Below are positions 15,705 to 24,762 of a DNA stretch of 64,000 nt, one piece after another. The notes beneath the pieces are model-generated. The model saw only the letters and a program-made list of their open reading frames with translations. It had not been told where the DNA came from and did no database searches. The DNA is from a bacterium (GTDB lineage Bacteria; JAJVIF01). The position numbers and the translations under genes are program-made. The stretch covers positions 62,001-126,000 of the forward strand of contig JAJVIF010000003.1 of assembly GCA_022072165.1 (NCBI GenBank), written 5' to 3'. Position 1 is the stretch's first letter, and each line of letters starts with the position of its first letter.

Positions 15705-16564
15705 GCAGTATTCGCATCGGCGTACCAGCCCAGGTCTCACGGACCCTGTTCGTGTGGCATTACGACATAAACGCGGTCGTCGCCGCCTGCCTCTGTGCGT
15801 TTCTGGTGGGGGTCCTCCTGGCCGTCCCGTTTAAGGTGAAGGATGAAGCCCCCCGGTTGCAACTCCGCATGACCGCCGATGGGGCCGCTACCCTGTCGCG
15901 GCAGGAGATCGCCGGCCAGTACACGGAACTGGAAAGTCGCTACAAGGAATTGCAGAAAGAACTCGCCCAGGAGCGCACCCTCAAACAGGGACTGGAAGCC
16001 AAGCTGGCGGATCAGGAACGTGGCTCCACTGACATCCTCCAGGACCTCCAGCGGGCGCGTCTTTTTGGCGGGACAGTCCCCGCGGAGGGGCCAGGGATCG
16101 TGCTCAAGCTGACCGAGGATCTGAATGCGGCTGATCCCGATGATGTCGGCCTGCGGATGATCCACCAGGAAGACCTCCTGAACATCGTCAACGAGCTCTG
16201 GTCCGCCGGAGCTGAGGCCCTGGCGATTCGCTCCCCCGCCGGCACCGAGCGGATCGTGTCGAGCACCGCGATTCGCTGCGTTGGGCCGGTGGTTATCGTG
16301 AACAGCCAGCGGATGGCGCCTCCCTTCGAGATTCTCGCCATCGGCAACGGTCCGACGTTGAAGCAGGCGCTGGAAATCCCGAACGGGGTCCTGGCGGTGC
16401 TGGGGCTCTACCGCATCAAGTACGAGATTCGTGAGTCCAAGAAACTGGTGCTGCCGGCCTATTCCGGCAAAACCTTCCTCGAGTACACCAGCATCCATCA
16501 GGAAACCCTGAAGGATGCCGGATCCGCCGCTGCGGGCAGTAACACGAAGCGGAAGGAGGAGTAG
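15701..16564 (+). CDS. DUF881 family membrane protein (YlxW/YlxX-like)
   Basis: A 287-residue protein starting at GTG 15701 (GTGA overlap with ftsQ). It has a cytoplasmic start, one membrane segment (NAVVAACLCAFLVGVLLAVPF, ~21-41), a coiled coil (~65-105, YKELQKELAQERTLKQGLEAKL) and a DUF881 domain: GPGIVLKLTED, MIHQEDLLNIVNELWSAGAEALAI, STAIRCVGPVVIVNSQR, PPFEILAIGN and PNGVLAVLGLYRIKYEI. DUF881 genes lie near ftsQ and ftsZ in Gram-positive and related bacteria and are thought to assist envelope or division functions; biochemistry is not settled. Position between ftsQ and an Sbp-like gene is the classical order. Confidence 0.9.
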   Translation: MSSIRIGVPAQVSRTLFVWHYDINAVVAACLCAFLVGVLLAVPFKVKDEAPRLQLRMTADGAATLSRQEIAGQYTELESRYKELQKELAQERTLKQGLEAKLADQERGSTDILQDLQRARLFGGTVPAEGPGIVLKLTEDLNAADPDDVGLRMIHQEDLLNIVNELWSAGAEALAIRSPAGTERIVSSTAIRCVGPVVIVNSQRMAPPFEILAIGNGPTLKQALEIPNGVLAVLGLYRIKYEIRESKKLVLPAYSGKTFLEYTSIHQETLKDAGSAAAGSNTKRKEE

Positions 16565-16566
16565 CC

Positions 16567-17205
16567 ATGGCGCATCTGCTGGTCGCCCTGAGTCTGGCTG
16601 CCGGACTCGCTATCGGTCTCTGGGCCGTGGTGGCGATCCCGCCTCAGGCCTATCCCTACCTGGTCGTCGCGTTCCTCGTCTGCCTCGATGGGCTCCTCTT
16701 CAGCCTCTATCGCCTGCAGCGGGGGGAACGGGTCTGGATGCTCCTCTTTCAGCGCATGAGCCTCCACTCGGCCTATGCGTTCTTCATCCTGCTGTTCGCG
16801 ACCCGCGCCGAGCGCGACATGCTCATGCTCGCCACGATCCCCCTTGGCTTTAGTGTCTTTCTCAATCTCTGGCATCTCTTTCCGGGCGAAGGCTTCGATT
16901 CGTCCCTCGTGCGCGCCAGCCTCGATGAACTGAGCGGCGAGCCCCGGCAGCAGCACCGCGAAGCCCTCCCGGCTCCCACGTTTCTGGAAGCGAAGCCGCT
17001 CAATGCCGAGCCAGCGACTGGCATGACCCCCGCGGTCACACTGCCAGGGGCGGTCACGACTTTCACCGTGACAGCGTCCACCACGTCGACCCCTGAAGCA
17101 GCGGTAGCCGAAGCTCCCGAAGAACCCGCACCGACTCCACCGCCTGCCACCAAGAGTCGTAAAACCACGAGCCAGACGCTCCCCTCATCGCCGTTCGAAC
17201 CCTAG
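16567..17205 (+). CDS. Sbp-like (DUF1290-type) membrane protein with long C-terminal tail
   Basis: A 212-residue protein with a strong GGAAGGAGGAG ribosome site. Residues ~1-110 contain four hydrophobic segments: LVALSLAAGLAIGLWAVVAI, YLVVAFLVCLDGLLFSLY, YAFFILLFATR and LATIPLGFSVFLNLW. The layout, including a CLDGLL-type turn after helix 2 and FLNLW in the last helix, resembles the small basic protein Sbp (DUF1290) encoded beside DUF881 genes, although the typical RIFQN motif is not exact. Residues ~120-212 are a Pro/Ala/Thr-rich tail with a basic end, not usual in Sbp. The call rests largely on gene order. Two bases separate it from the DUF881 gene, and a perfect palindromic terminator follows. 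Confidence 0.6.
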   Translation: MAHLLVALSLAAGLAIGLWAVVAIPPQAYPYLVVAFLVCLDGLLFSLYRLQRGERVWMLLFQRMSLHSAYAFFILLFATRAERDMLMLATIPLGFSVFLNLWHLFPGEGFDSSLVRASLDELSGEPRQQHREALPAPTFLEAKPLNAEPATGMTPAVTLPGAVTTFTVTASTTSTPEAAVAEAPEEPAPTPPPATKSRKTTSQTLPSSPFEP

Positions 17206-17231
17206 CCTCGTCAGCATGTACGAAACACCGC

Positions 17232-17257
17232 ACAGGCTCCCCGATCGGGGAGCCTGT
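17232..17257. terminator. Bidirectional terminator between convergent genes
   Basis: A perfect 26-bp palindrome (13 bp per arm, ACAGGCTCCCCGA mirrored) between the division operon and the minus-strand lipoprotein gene. It would work for both strands, although T-runs are short. Confidence 0.75.
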
Positions 17258-17295
17258 TCCATGAGTTGCTCAGCGATGCCGCCCATTCATGGGCT

Positions 17296-19824
17296 TTACT
17301 GCCAGCCTGCGGGCAGGGTGTAGCTGTCCAGGGAGTCGGCACCGGCGACTTCCAGGCGTGCCAGACCCCGCGTCCCACAGTACTCCGGCTGGAATTCCAT
17401 CGCCCCGGACTCGGTGAAACGCTGAGCGGTGATCTGCAGGTCCGCAGTCACCACATACAGATCGTAGGGCTCGTGATACCCCCCGACCAGCATCTGGCTG
17501 TCCTGCTGCCCCGTAAGCACCGCCCCGTTCGCCGCATGGTTGTCGATTGTCAGACAGCCACCGTACTCATAGATCCCCACCAGCAGCGGATTGGGCTGAC
17601 CGTTCACCGATGACCGGAGCGACCCATCGCACTCCAGCCGATAAACCCGGCCTTCGTTGTCGCCGCCATCATCTGGCTTGATGAGCAGGTAGCGGGCCCC
17701 GTTGTGAAAGTTGATGGCGATGTCACAGACCCAGAACGGTGTCCCAAGATTCAGCACGGTCGGCAGGTCCAGGGTCGCCGCGGTGTCTTCCTGATACCCG
17801 CTGGGGACCCGCCTGAAGCACCGGAGTCGATTCTGGTGGTCTACCGCCCAGACATGATTGTCGGCATCCACCGTGAGCGCCACGATCCGGGAAGCCCCCG
17901 TGCGGATCCGCTTCGGTGTGGTAGCGATCGGACTCCCCGCATAGTCGAGGTAGCCGATGTCGACCGCCGCATAGGCGTAGGTGAGATTCACATCGGAGAA
18001 GAGGGTGGCCCCATCGAGCTGGCTGAAGATGAGCCGGTTGGTCCGGTCGGTTTCCAGGCTGCTGATCTGGGCATCTTTGAACGCGGTCCCCAGATTCGTG
18101 ATCCGGGTCCGGGCTCCCGTAGCGGGAGCGATCGACCAGAGGTCGTAATTCTCCTGGGTCCCCTCTCCAACTCCATCGTGATAGGGCTGAAAGAGGATGC
18201 CGCTGTACGTCGGGGTCCGCCAGGAAGCGAAGTCGAGGGGGCCCAGCGAGACAAAGAACTCCGATGGCTCACTGTTCAGGGGCAGCGACTGCGCGAATGC
18301 CGGAGCGGTGGTGATCGCGGCACTGGTCCGGGGCGCATCCGGGCAGCCGGCGATGCCGAAGTCCCCCACCGGGATCCGGACCACTTGCCAGGTCACCGGC
18401 ACCACTCCCGCTTTGGTGAGGGGGACCAGATCCGCCCCCAGCGCAAGCTCCCAGCTACTCCGATCCAAGAGCGCTTCCGGGTCGGTGATTTCCAGGACGC
18501 CGGGGTAGTACCGCTGGGTCTGTGTCCCGGCGGAGCCGCGTTGATTCATGATGCTGGCGGTAAAGCAGAGCTCATCACCAGGATAGCCCTTGTCGGCGGC
18601 GGCATCGCCACCCCAGGGGGCATCGTTGTCAGTCAGGGTCAGCGGCACCGCCGCATTCAGGACTCCGGGCGCATCGAGGCGGACAGTCGGCACGCCGGCA
18701 GTCCCCACCGGAACTTTGTCCGGGGCGGTCTCGGCACTCCAGGTCTCGGCTGATGATTCGGTCGCGCGGGCATCCCAGTCGACCACCCGGGCGGCAATCG
18801 TCCCGCTGCTGGCGCTGTCATTCGGCAGCAGGCCTGCCCCATTGGCTGCAATGCTGATCTGTGAAACATCGAGGGCGGCATAGGGGAGTCGATAGAGAAA
18901 CTTGTCCGGCTTGCTGATCGACGGGGGGAGGCGATTGGCGAGGCGATCCTCCGGCGAGACCCCTCCCCGGGGGTCGGTGTACTTCGCCAGCAACTGCACC
19001 TGGACATCCAGCAGTCCCCCCCGCGCTTGCAGGGCATCGGCATCCAGGATGAGGGTCCGTCGCGCCACCTGCCCCTGATGCAGGAAGCCATAACCGGTCC
19101 ACCGGACCTCCCCGGCACTCCCCAGGTTGTAGCGCTGCCAACCGCCGGTGGAGGGCTGGTAGTTGCCGGTCGCCTTCCCCTGATTGGAGAGCCCTACACG
19201 ATTCCCTTCGCCCGCTTCATCGACCACCACCTGGTAGGGAAACGCGGTCGCGCGTTTGGCATCGAAGGGGAGCGAGGCTCCCGGGGCACAGTATCCATCG
19301 GCGTTTGTGACGATCCCCGGCTCAAGGATGACCTCGCCTCCATAGAACGAAGTCTCCCCCAGGGTCGTGGCCGTGGCATCGACTCCGAAGACACAGCGGC
19401 CGGCGAATCCCAGGTCCGCCCGATTCTTCGCCGAATGTGCTTTGGTGATGTCAGGACCCGGGAACGGATGGGTCACCAGATACGTGAGATGGAGTCGATT
19501 CCCCAGACGCGCAACGCGCTCCAGCTGAATCGCCGCAGGGGGCAAGATGCCATTGAGCGGGAGCAGATACGACTGCTCTCCAGCCGCCGCCATATGGAGC
19601 GGCGTCAGAGTCGCCTCCGCCCGCGTGCCATCCACGAGCAGCTGCCAGGACCCCAGGGTCCCTTCGGCGGCGAGCCCCGGCGCTTCGATACCGCTGTATG
19701 ACCGCCCGGGATCGGCAGGCGACAGGGGGTGGCGCTGCTGGCATCCCAGCAGCAGGCAGGCGCTCATGAAGAGCAGGATGCGACGTCCGGACAAGGAGAC
19801 CGGGGTGTGCAGGGACAGGGGCAT
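17296..19824 (-). CDS. Large exported lipoprotein (family copy 2 of 3)
   Basis: An 842-residue lipoprotein. ATG 19824 follows GGAGGAG, and the signal peptide ends L-L-G-C with Cys28. The N-terminal ~470 residues match the module of the 496-3345 protein in order: HPFPGPD, KNRADLGFAGR, VTNADGYC, GEGNRVGLSN, GGWQRYN, TGYGFLHQGQ, KYTDPRGG, FLYRLPYAALDVSQ, VVDWDA, GYPGDELCF and ITDPEA. There is no obvious PKD domain here. The C-terminal ~330 residues look like a beta-propeller (FQPYHDGVGEGTQENYDLWS, TDRTNRLIFSQLDG, VDADNHVWAVDHQNRLRCF). It is likely surface-exposed; function is unknown. It converges on the division operon at the palindromic terminator and is transcribed alone. Confidence 0.85.
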   Translation of the reverse strand: MPLSLHTPVSLSGRRILLFMSACLLLGCQQRHPLSPADPGRSYSGIEAPGLAAEGTLGSWQLLVDGTRAEATLTPLHMAAAGEQSYLLPLNGILPPAAIQLERVARLGNRLHLTYLVTHPFPGPDITKAHSAKNRADLGFAGRCVFGVDATATTLGETSFYGGEVILEPGIVTNADGYCAPGASLPFDAKRATAFPYQVVVDEAGEGNRVGLSNQGKATGNYQPSTGGWQRYNLGSAGEVRWTGYGFLHQGQVARRTLILDADALQARGGLLDVQVQLLAKYTDPRGGVSPEDRLANRLPPSISKPDKFLYRLPYAALDVSQISIAANGAGLLPNDSASSGTIAARVVDWDARATESSAETWSAETAPDKVPVGTAGVPTVRLDAPGVLNAAVPLTLTDNDAPWGGDAAADKGYPGDELCFTASIMNQRGSAGTQTQRYYPGVLEITDPEALLDRSSWELALGADLVPLTKAGVVPVTWQVVRIPVGDFGIAGCPDAPRTSAAITTAPAFAQSLPLNSEPSEFFVSLGPLDFASWRTPTYSGILFQPYHDGVGEGTQENYDLWSIAPATGARTRITNLGTAFKDAQISSLETDRTNRLIFSQLDGATLFSDVNLTYAYAAVDIGYLDYAGSPIATTPKRIRTGASRIVALTVDADNHVWAVDHQNRLRCFRRVPSGYQEDTAATLDLPTVLNLGTPFWVCDIAINFHNGARYLLIKPDDGGDNEGRVYRLECDGSLRSSVNGQPNPLLVGIYEYGGCLTIDNHAANGAVLTGQQDSQMLVGGYHEPYDLYVVTADLQITAQRFTESGAMEFQPEYCGTRGLARLEVAGADSLDSYTLPAGWQ

Positions 19825-20200
19825 GATGACTCCTCCGGCATTACAATCCCGTTGTATTGGCTTGATGTTGCCTTGGGTGCATACAGAGCCGTTAGGAGAC
19901 CGTGTCTGCTTTTCAGTCACCACCGCAGAGTCGTATGAACCGACGGGGTAAAAGCCCAGTCTCAATCAGTGTTAGAGCGCATGGAACCAGAGCCCGTGCG
20001 TGACTCAGAGCGCTGCAAGGCATGAGCGAGAGGGCCGGAGAGGCTGGGGAGACCGATCCGGTAACCTGAGGGGAACGTGACAGGGCACTCAGCGATGGGT
20101 GCCCTGTTGCTTTATGAGTCGGAGCGCGGAATGCCGGGGACATGCGGCACGGGCTGCCGGTATACTCGCCCCCTGTAACACCGCCCAAGGGAGCCCCCTC
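19825..20200. other. Divergent intergenic region with hairpin and promoter
   Basis: It separates the minus-strand lipoprotein from a plus-strand operon. A 9-bp hairpin (ACAGGGCAC 20080-20088 with GTGCCCTGT 20099-20107) lies centrally. TATACT at 20161-20166 is a good -10 for the gene at 20201, whose ribosome site is AAGGGAG. A conserved RNA was considered but no known family fits. Confidence 0.5.
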
Positions 20201-20656
20201 ATGATCTCTCGTCGTGCCTTCACCCTCACTTGCTGCCTGCTGCTCCTTAGCCTCATCAGCACCCTTTCCGGCTGCGTCAAGGACGATCCGGTGGATGTCC
20301 TGGTGCTGCAGAAGGTCCAGGAAGAGCTGGCCGCAAACTACGATCCCGCTATCATGACCAACATCACCAAGTGGGAAGTCTTCAAAAAGAACCTGAAGAT
20401 CTGGCTTGCCGACGACTACGATCAGGAAAAGATCAAAGAGATCACCGACAAAACAGCGCGGGCGTTCGGCACCATCAGCCGGACAAACGGCAAGGTCGAG
20501 GCGACCTACATCGTGATGGTCTATCAAAAGCGTACCAACCCGACTTCCGGCGAAACCAAGGTCTACAACATCGCCGAGGGGACCTTCTACAACGGGAAGG
20601 AAACCGTGGAGGTCCAGCTCTATGGGCTGGGCGACGGTAAGTACGACTACAAGTAG
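20201..20656 (+). CDS. Small lipoprotein of unknown function
   Basis: A 151-residue protein. ATG 20201 is chosen over an in-frame ATG 102 nt upstream because it has AAGGGAG before it and starts a proper signal peptide (LTCCLLLLSLISTLSGC, lipid Cys25). The mature part is a small alpha/beta domain: VQEELAANYDPAIMTNITKWEVFKKN, then ATYIVMVYQKRT and VYNIAEGTFYNGKETVEVQLYG. Helix then antiparallel strands recalls SnoaL/NTF2-like or DUF4878-type extracytoplasmic domains, but I cannot assign a family. It is followed after 30 bp by the RDD gene on the same strand, so it may be the first gene of that operon. Confidence 0.75.
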   Translation: MISRRAFTLTCCLLLLSLISTLSGCVKDDPVDVLVLQKVQEELAANYDPAIMTNITKWEVFKKNLKIWLADDYDQEKIKEITDKTARAFGTISRTNGKVEATYIVMVYQKRTNPTSGETKVYNIAEGTFYNGKETVEVQLYGLGDGKYDYK

Positions 20657-20686
20657 CGGCCCCTTCCTGCTGGGGGGTGTGCTGTA

Positions 20687-21274
20687 ATGCCTGCTATGCC
20701 CGCCGCCCGCCCTGCGGACCATGCGTACTTTTGTCCGCAATGCGGCCTCGCCATGCGGCCGCTCCAGGGGGTCTGTCCCCACTGTCAGGCGAATTGTGTG
20801 CTCCCCCCGGCGCTCGCCCTCGAGTTACGATCCGCTGCCGAAGGACTCGTGCCCATTCAGCTGGATGCCCTGGCGATCACCCGTCCCCCGGCGCGGTGGC
20901 TCCTGTCCGGTGCCCGGGTCATCGATGTCGCCCTCTGCGGAGCCCTCACCTTCGCCGCGCTGCTGCTCTTTGTCCGGCGTCTGGAGCTGGTGCCGCTGCT
21001 GATCCTGGGCAACTGGCTCCTCGTCGATGCCCTCGTTGTCCCCCGGCTCCACGGCACGATCGGGATGCGGGCCCTGGGACTCGAGTTAGTGGACCATCGG
21101 ACCGGGCAGCCGCCAGATCTGGTGCAAGCGCTCCTCCGGTGGCTGGGCTCTGCCTGCCATTTGCTCACCCTGGGACTCAGCAGTCTGATCGCGCTCTTTG
21201 ATCCCCAACAACGCGGCTGGCCGGAGCGGATTGCCGGCCTCCGTATCCGGGAGCGCGGAGTCGCGCTTCTATGA
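20687..21274 (+). CDS. Zinc-ribbon plus RDD-family membrane protein
   Basis: A 195-residue protein. Residues ~16-33 form a zinc ribbon (CPQCG, then CPHC). The RDD domain follows: ARVIDVALCGALTFAALLLFV and LVPLLILGNWLLVDALVV are membrane helices, GTIGMRALGLELVDHRTGQPPDLVQALLRWLG is the typical cytoplasmic loop, and a last hydrophobic segment ends in FDPQQRGWPERIAGLRI, the conserved RDD tail. RDD proteins are short multi-pass proteins of mostly unknown function, some linked to ion or solute transport. The stop overlaps the next gene by ATGA, so it is in an operon with two GT-C glycosyltransferases. Confidence 0.85.
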   Translation: MPAMPAARPADHAYFCPQCGLAMRPLQGVCPHCQANCVLPPALALELRSAAEGLVPIQLDALAITRPPARWLLSGARVIDVALCGALTFAALLLFVRRLELVPLLILGNWLLVDALVVPRLHGTIGMRALGLELVDHRTGQPPDLVQALLRWLGSACHLLTLGLSSLIALFDPQQRGWPERIAGLRIRERGVALL

Positions 21275-23004
21275 CCGATGACTCCACCCTCCGCTGGCAC
21301 CCCCCCGGCTGGCTGACGGCCGCACTGATCGCCTTCGGCGCAATGCTCCGCTGGATCGCGGTCACGCATCAGGAAGCCATCAGTGTCGACTCCGTACGGT
21401 ATCTGCAGTTCGCCGAAGGCTGGACCACGGGGCGCTACTTCACCCTCGGCCCCACCGGACTCAAAGAGTTCCCCGACCTCGGCTACCCCCTGCTGGTGTC
21501 GTTCTTTTTACCCGGCAGCGAAGACCCCATCCGGACCGCCCAACTGGTGAGCTGGGGGATGGGGATCCTGACTCTGGTCCTCATCGCCCGCATCGCGCAT
21601 CGCCTTTACGGTCCCCTGGTCGGCTTTTTTGCGGTCCTCCTGGCAGCAGTTTGTCAGCCCCTGCTGGTCGCGAGCGGTCAGGTCCTGACAGAGAGCACGT
21701 TCCTCGCTTTCTCGCTGCTGGCCCTCGATGCCACCCTAGCCTGCAGCGAACGGCCCAGTGTCGGGCATGGCATTCTGCTCGGCTTCGCCTGCGCGATGGG
21801 GTACCTCACCCGGGGGATCGGACTGCTCCTTTTCCCGCTGGCGCTGGCCCTGCTCTGGTGGCTGGCGCGACAGCCGGACAACGGACCGGCACTCAGCGAA
21901 GAGACCCTGGCGGATCCGGTGCTGCAGACACAGGCCGTCCACTCCCATCAGCTCAGTCTCATGGGTGGCTGGGCTCCCGCGCTGGTGGCCATTTTGCTGA
22001 CCTGGCTGGCGGTGGTCGCGCCGTACTGGGCGATGCTGAGCGCGACCTATGGGCATTTCGTGATCAGCGATCAGGCGATCTGGCATGTCAGTGGACTCTC
22101 CGGGACCCTGCAACCCAAAACCGATGACATCCGGCTGGAGGGGACCCTGAATCTGGACGGGACGGACTATGCGCTGAACGACTGGTTCCACGCCGGACGT
22201 CCAGGTGGCGGCGGTCCGGCCCTGGGACCCCTGGCACGTCGCTATGCTCAAAACCTGGTGGCGCTGGGGTACTACATCCCCGAGGAGTTGCTGGATCCCC
22301 TCACACTGATGCTCTGTACGCTGGGGCTCTTTGGCAACGCCGGGGTACCACGTCGCCAGCGGGCCGCGCTGATTCTCCTCTGGTGGATGGTGCCGTATCT
22401 CGTGTTCCAGCCTCTGTTTCTGACCCTCGGGCGCTATCTGCTCCCGGTCGTGCCGCTGGTGCTGATCTTTGCAGGACGCGGACTGCTGACACTCCAGGAA
22501 TGGGCGGCAGGACGCGCCCTGTTGCGACAGCCAAAGCTGACCGGAGCGGACCTCTCCTTCCTGGAGCGGGTGGTTTTTATCGTTGTCTTCCTGCTCTATA
22601 CCCCCGGCATGATCTGGCCGGTGACCCATGTCGCGCCCCGCTATCAGAATCTTGAAGCCCGCGCCGCCGGACTCTGGCTCAAAGCGCAGCAGCCCTCCGG
22701 CGGAGTCTTTGCATCCTCACCGGTCGCCGGATTCTATGCCGGCGTGTCGCCTAATCTGGTGTTGCCGGATGCTGATCTCGAACAAATCCTGCGTCTCGCA
22801 CAGCGCAAGGAAGTCCGGTATCTCCTGCTGGAGGAGCGACGCCTCCCCACGAGTCGCCCGACGAGTCTGACCGCACTGTTGTATGCCCCGAAAGAGCAGC
22901 TTCCATCGGGAGTCCGCTGGCTCCACGATGTCACGACCTGGCCGGGCTATCGGGTCCGCATCCTGGAGATCCAGCATCATGGACTCGCCCAGGAGGGACG
23001 ATGA
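21271..23004 (+). CDS. GT-C glycosyltransferase, PMT/ArnT-like (GT39/GT83-type)
   Basis: A 577-residue polytopic membrane protein with about a dozen hydrophobic helices. The first extracytoplasmic loop has the acidic motif EAISVDSVRYLQFAEGW (~34-50) and DLGYPLLVSFFL, as in lipid-phosphate-sugar-dependent transferases. Internal helices include RIGLLLFPLALALLWWL-type segments and LGRYLLPVVPLVLIFAGRG near residue 390. A soluble C-terminal domain (~455-577) ends the protein. Such enzymes use polyprenyl-phosphate sugars to glycosylate proteins, lipid A or other envelope acceptors outside the membrane; substrate is unknown. It overlaps its neighbours by ATGA on both sides, so it is a translationally coupled partner of the next, similar gene. 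Confidence 0.8.
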   Translation: MTDDSTLRWHPPGWLTAALIAFGAMLRWIAVTHQEAISVDSVRYLQFAEGWTTGRYFTLGPTGLKEFPDLGYPLLVSFFLPGSEDPIRTAQLVSWGMGILTLVLIARIAHRLYGPLVGFFAVLLAAVCQPLLVASGQVLTESTFLAFSLLALDATLACSERPSVGHGILLGFACAMGYLTRGIGLLLFPLALALLWWLARQPDNGPALSEETLADPVLQTQAVHSHQLSLMGGWAPALVAILLTWLAVVAPYWAMLSATYGHFVISDQAIWHVSGLSGTLQPKTDDIRLEGTLNLDGTDYALNDWFHAGRPGGGGPALGPLARRYAQNLVALGYYIPEELLDPLTLMLCTLGLFGNAGVPRRQRAALILLWWMVPYLVFQPLFLTLGRYLLPVVPLVLIFAGRGLLTLQEWAAGRALLRQPKLTGADLSFLERVVFIVVFLLYTPGMIWPVTHVAPRYQNLEARAAGLWLKAQQPSGGVFASSPVAGFYAGVSPNLVLPDADLEQILRLAQRKEVRYLLLEERRLPTSRPTSLTALLYAPKEQLPSGVRWLHDVTTWPGYRVRILEIQHHGLAQEGR

Positions 23005-24695
23005 CCGACAACAGCCCACCGAGCCCAACCACGCCTGATCTCTGCCGCGAGCCGGTCGGCCGGACCGAGTGGGGGCTGCTGGCCGGTCTGACACTCCTCG
23101 GTCTGCTGCTTCGCCTCTGGATGCGGCCGATGGTGGTCTGGCCCCTGGGCGATGCGGTCCACTACCTGAACCAGGCGCGCTACGGTCCCTGGTCGGGGAC
23201 CTGGAGTCCGGTCGGGGAGCAGTGGTGGCTGCCGCCCCTCTATCCCTGGCTCATTTCCCTCACCCTTGGCGGCAGTACGGACCCTGCATTAACCCTCGAC
23301 CGGGGGGTCCTGGTCAGCATCCTGGCCGGGACCCTGACCGCCCCGGCCCTCTGGTGGGTGGTCCGCCCCCTCCTCGGCCCGACGGTCGCGTTCTGGACTG
23401 CCTTGCTGGCAGCGGGCTCGGCATTTCTGGTCGCGTACAGCGCTACCGCGATCACCGAGCCGCTCTACATGCTGTTGCTGGTGCTCCTCTGGGGCTGCGG
23501 CATCCGCTGGGCACATGGCAACGAACGGATGGCCATCGTGGCCCCGCTCATCGGGGTCGGACTCTTCCTCACCCGGGCCTTTGGTCTGGTCCAGTTCCCG
23601 CTCCTGTTTCTGGGCGTCTGGTGGACAAAGAGGGCGCTGCAAAGCTGCGATCGCTGCTTTGTGAAGCAGTCCATGAGCGCCTGGGCGATTTTCCTGGTGG
23701 CCTCCGGACTCACCATCGGCAAAACGTCGCTGGAACTGGGCGAGTTCGCCATCGATGGGAAGTCTCGGTATCAGTTCATTCGTCTGGGGGCTCCCGACCT
23801 CACCACCGAAACGCCGGACCCCAACTACGAGGGGATCATGACCCCCGATGGGATGGCTTATGCCCCCGCAACGCCGTGGTTCACCCCACTGGAAGGCAAG
23901 TCGTTAGCGTTGGGGCAGGTCCGGAAGTACCTCCTGCGACAACGCCGCATCTGGTGGCAGTGGATCACTGGCCCCGTCCCGCCTTACACCCTGAACTTCT
24001 TTGATCCCTTCACACTGATGCTGGCAGGCGCTGGTCTGGTGCTACTTTGTCGGGGCACACTCCCGGCCTCCTGGCGACTCTGGCCTGCGCTCCTCGCAGC
24101 TCCTGCACTCGTCCAACCAGTCACTTTTGTCGAGCCCCGGTACTTTGTCAGCCTGTTGCCGCTGGCGATGCCCCTTGCCGCAGTCGGACTCACCAGCCTG
24201 GTTCGCTGGATGACGGAGCAATCCCGCGACCTGCTGGAGCCCCGGATGACGCAGGGCCTCGCCGCCAGCGCGGTCCTTGGGGCCGGACTGCTGATCCTGG
24301 CGCCGTATGCCAACTGGACCCGGGGTCCGGACGTGCAATACAACCCGCCGCTGGAGATGTCGAAGGTCCTCCAGACCGAGCTGGGGACGTCGTTGCCCGG
24401 CCGCATTTTTGACACGCCCGGCAATACGGCGTACTACCTGGGAATCGAGGGCTGGGTGATTCCGGATGTCGGGCCGGATCAGCTGATTGCGTTTGCGAGA
24501 AGGCATGGCATCGGCGCGCTGGTGATGGACGAGCGGATGGCCCGGGGCAAACATAACCGTCAACTGCTGCAGTTTTTGTATGACATCCCTGACGATTACC
24601 CCCAGTACGGCCTGCGATTGCTGGGGTGGCGAAACCTGCCGGAGGGTCGCAGCTGGCGGGTTTATGCCATAGAAGACCCCTTACGGGGGTCATAG
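23001..24695 (+). CDS. GT-C glycosyltransferase, second in tandem
   Basis: A 564-residue polytopic membrane protein similar in layout to the preceding gene. The acidic first-loop motif is WPLGDAVHYLNQARYG (~48-63), followed by LPPLYPWLISLTLGG, the typical PPLYP segment of PMT-type transferases. There are about eleven membrane helices, including PALWWVVRPLLGPTVAFWTALLAAGSAFLVAY, and a hydrophilic C-terminal domain from about residue 440 (VQYNPPLEMSKVLQ). It probably transfers sugar from a polyprenyl-phosphate donor to an extracytoplasmic acceptor. The tandem arrangement suggests two steps of one glycan pathway or gene duplication. A short hairpin overlaps its stop codon. Confidence 0.8.
   Translation: MTDNSPPSPTTPDLCREPVGRTEWGLLAGLTLLGLLLRLWMRPMVVWPLGDAVHYLNQARYGPWSGTWSPVGEQWWLPPLYPWLISLTLGGSTDPALTLDRGVLVSILAGTLTAPALWWVVRPLLGPTVAFWTALLAAGSAFLVAYSATAITEPLYMLLLVLLWGCGIRWAHGNERMAIVAPLIGVGLFLTRAFGLVQFPLLFLGVWWTKRALQSCDRCFVKQSMSAWAIFLVASGLTIGKTSLELGEFAIDGKSRYQFIRLGAPDLTTETPDPNYEGIMTPDGMAYAPATPWFTPLEGKSLALGQVRKYLLRQRRIWWQWITGPVPPYTLNFFDPFTLMLAGAGLVLLCRGTLPASWRLWPALLAAPALVQPVTFVEPRYFVSLLPLAMPLAAVGLTSLVRWMTEQSRDLLEPRMTQGLAASAVLGAGLLILAPYANWTRGPDVQYNPPLEMSKVLQTELGTSLPGRIFDTPGNTAYYLGIEGWVIPDVGPDQLIAFARRHGIGALVMDERMARGKHNRQLLQFLYDIPDDYPQYGLRLLGWRNLPEGRSWRVYAIEDPLRGS
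24675..24691 (+). terminator. Short hairpin at the 3' end of the GT-C operon
   Basis: GACCCC (24675-24680) pairs with GGGGTC (24686-24691) around a TTACG loop, overlapping the last codons. It is a weak terminator candidate without a T-run. Confidence 0.4.
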
Positions 24696-24762
24696 CGGTC
24701 CGGCGGGGTGCGATAATAAGGGGACATCCAGGGACAGTCCCTTCGCGCCAAGGAGTCGCCTC

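Noticed and set aside
19966-20110. Structured RNA (SRP, 6S or riboswitch) in the divergent region
   Set aside because: Only one 9-bp hairpin is clear; conserved cores of those RNA families were looked for and not found.
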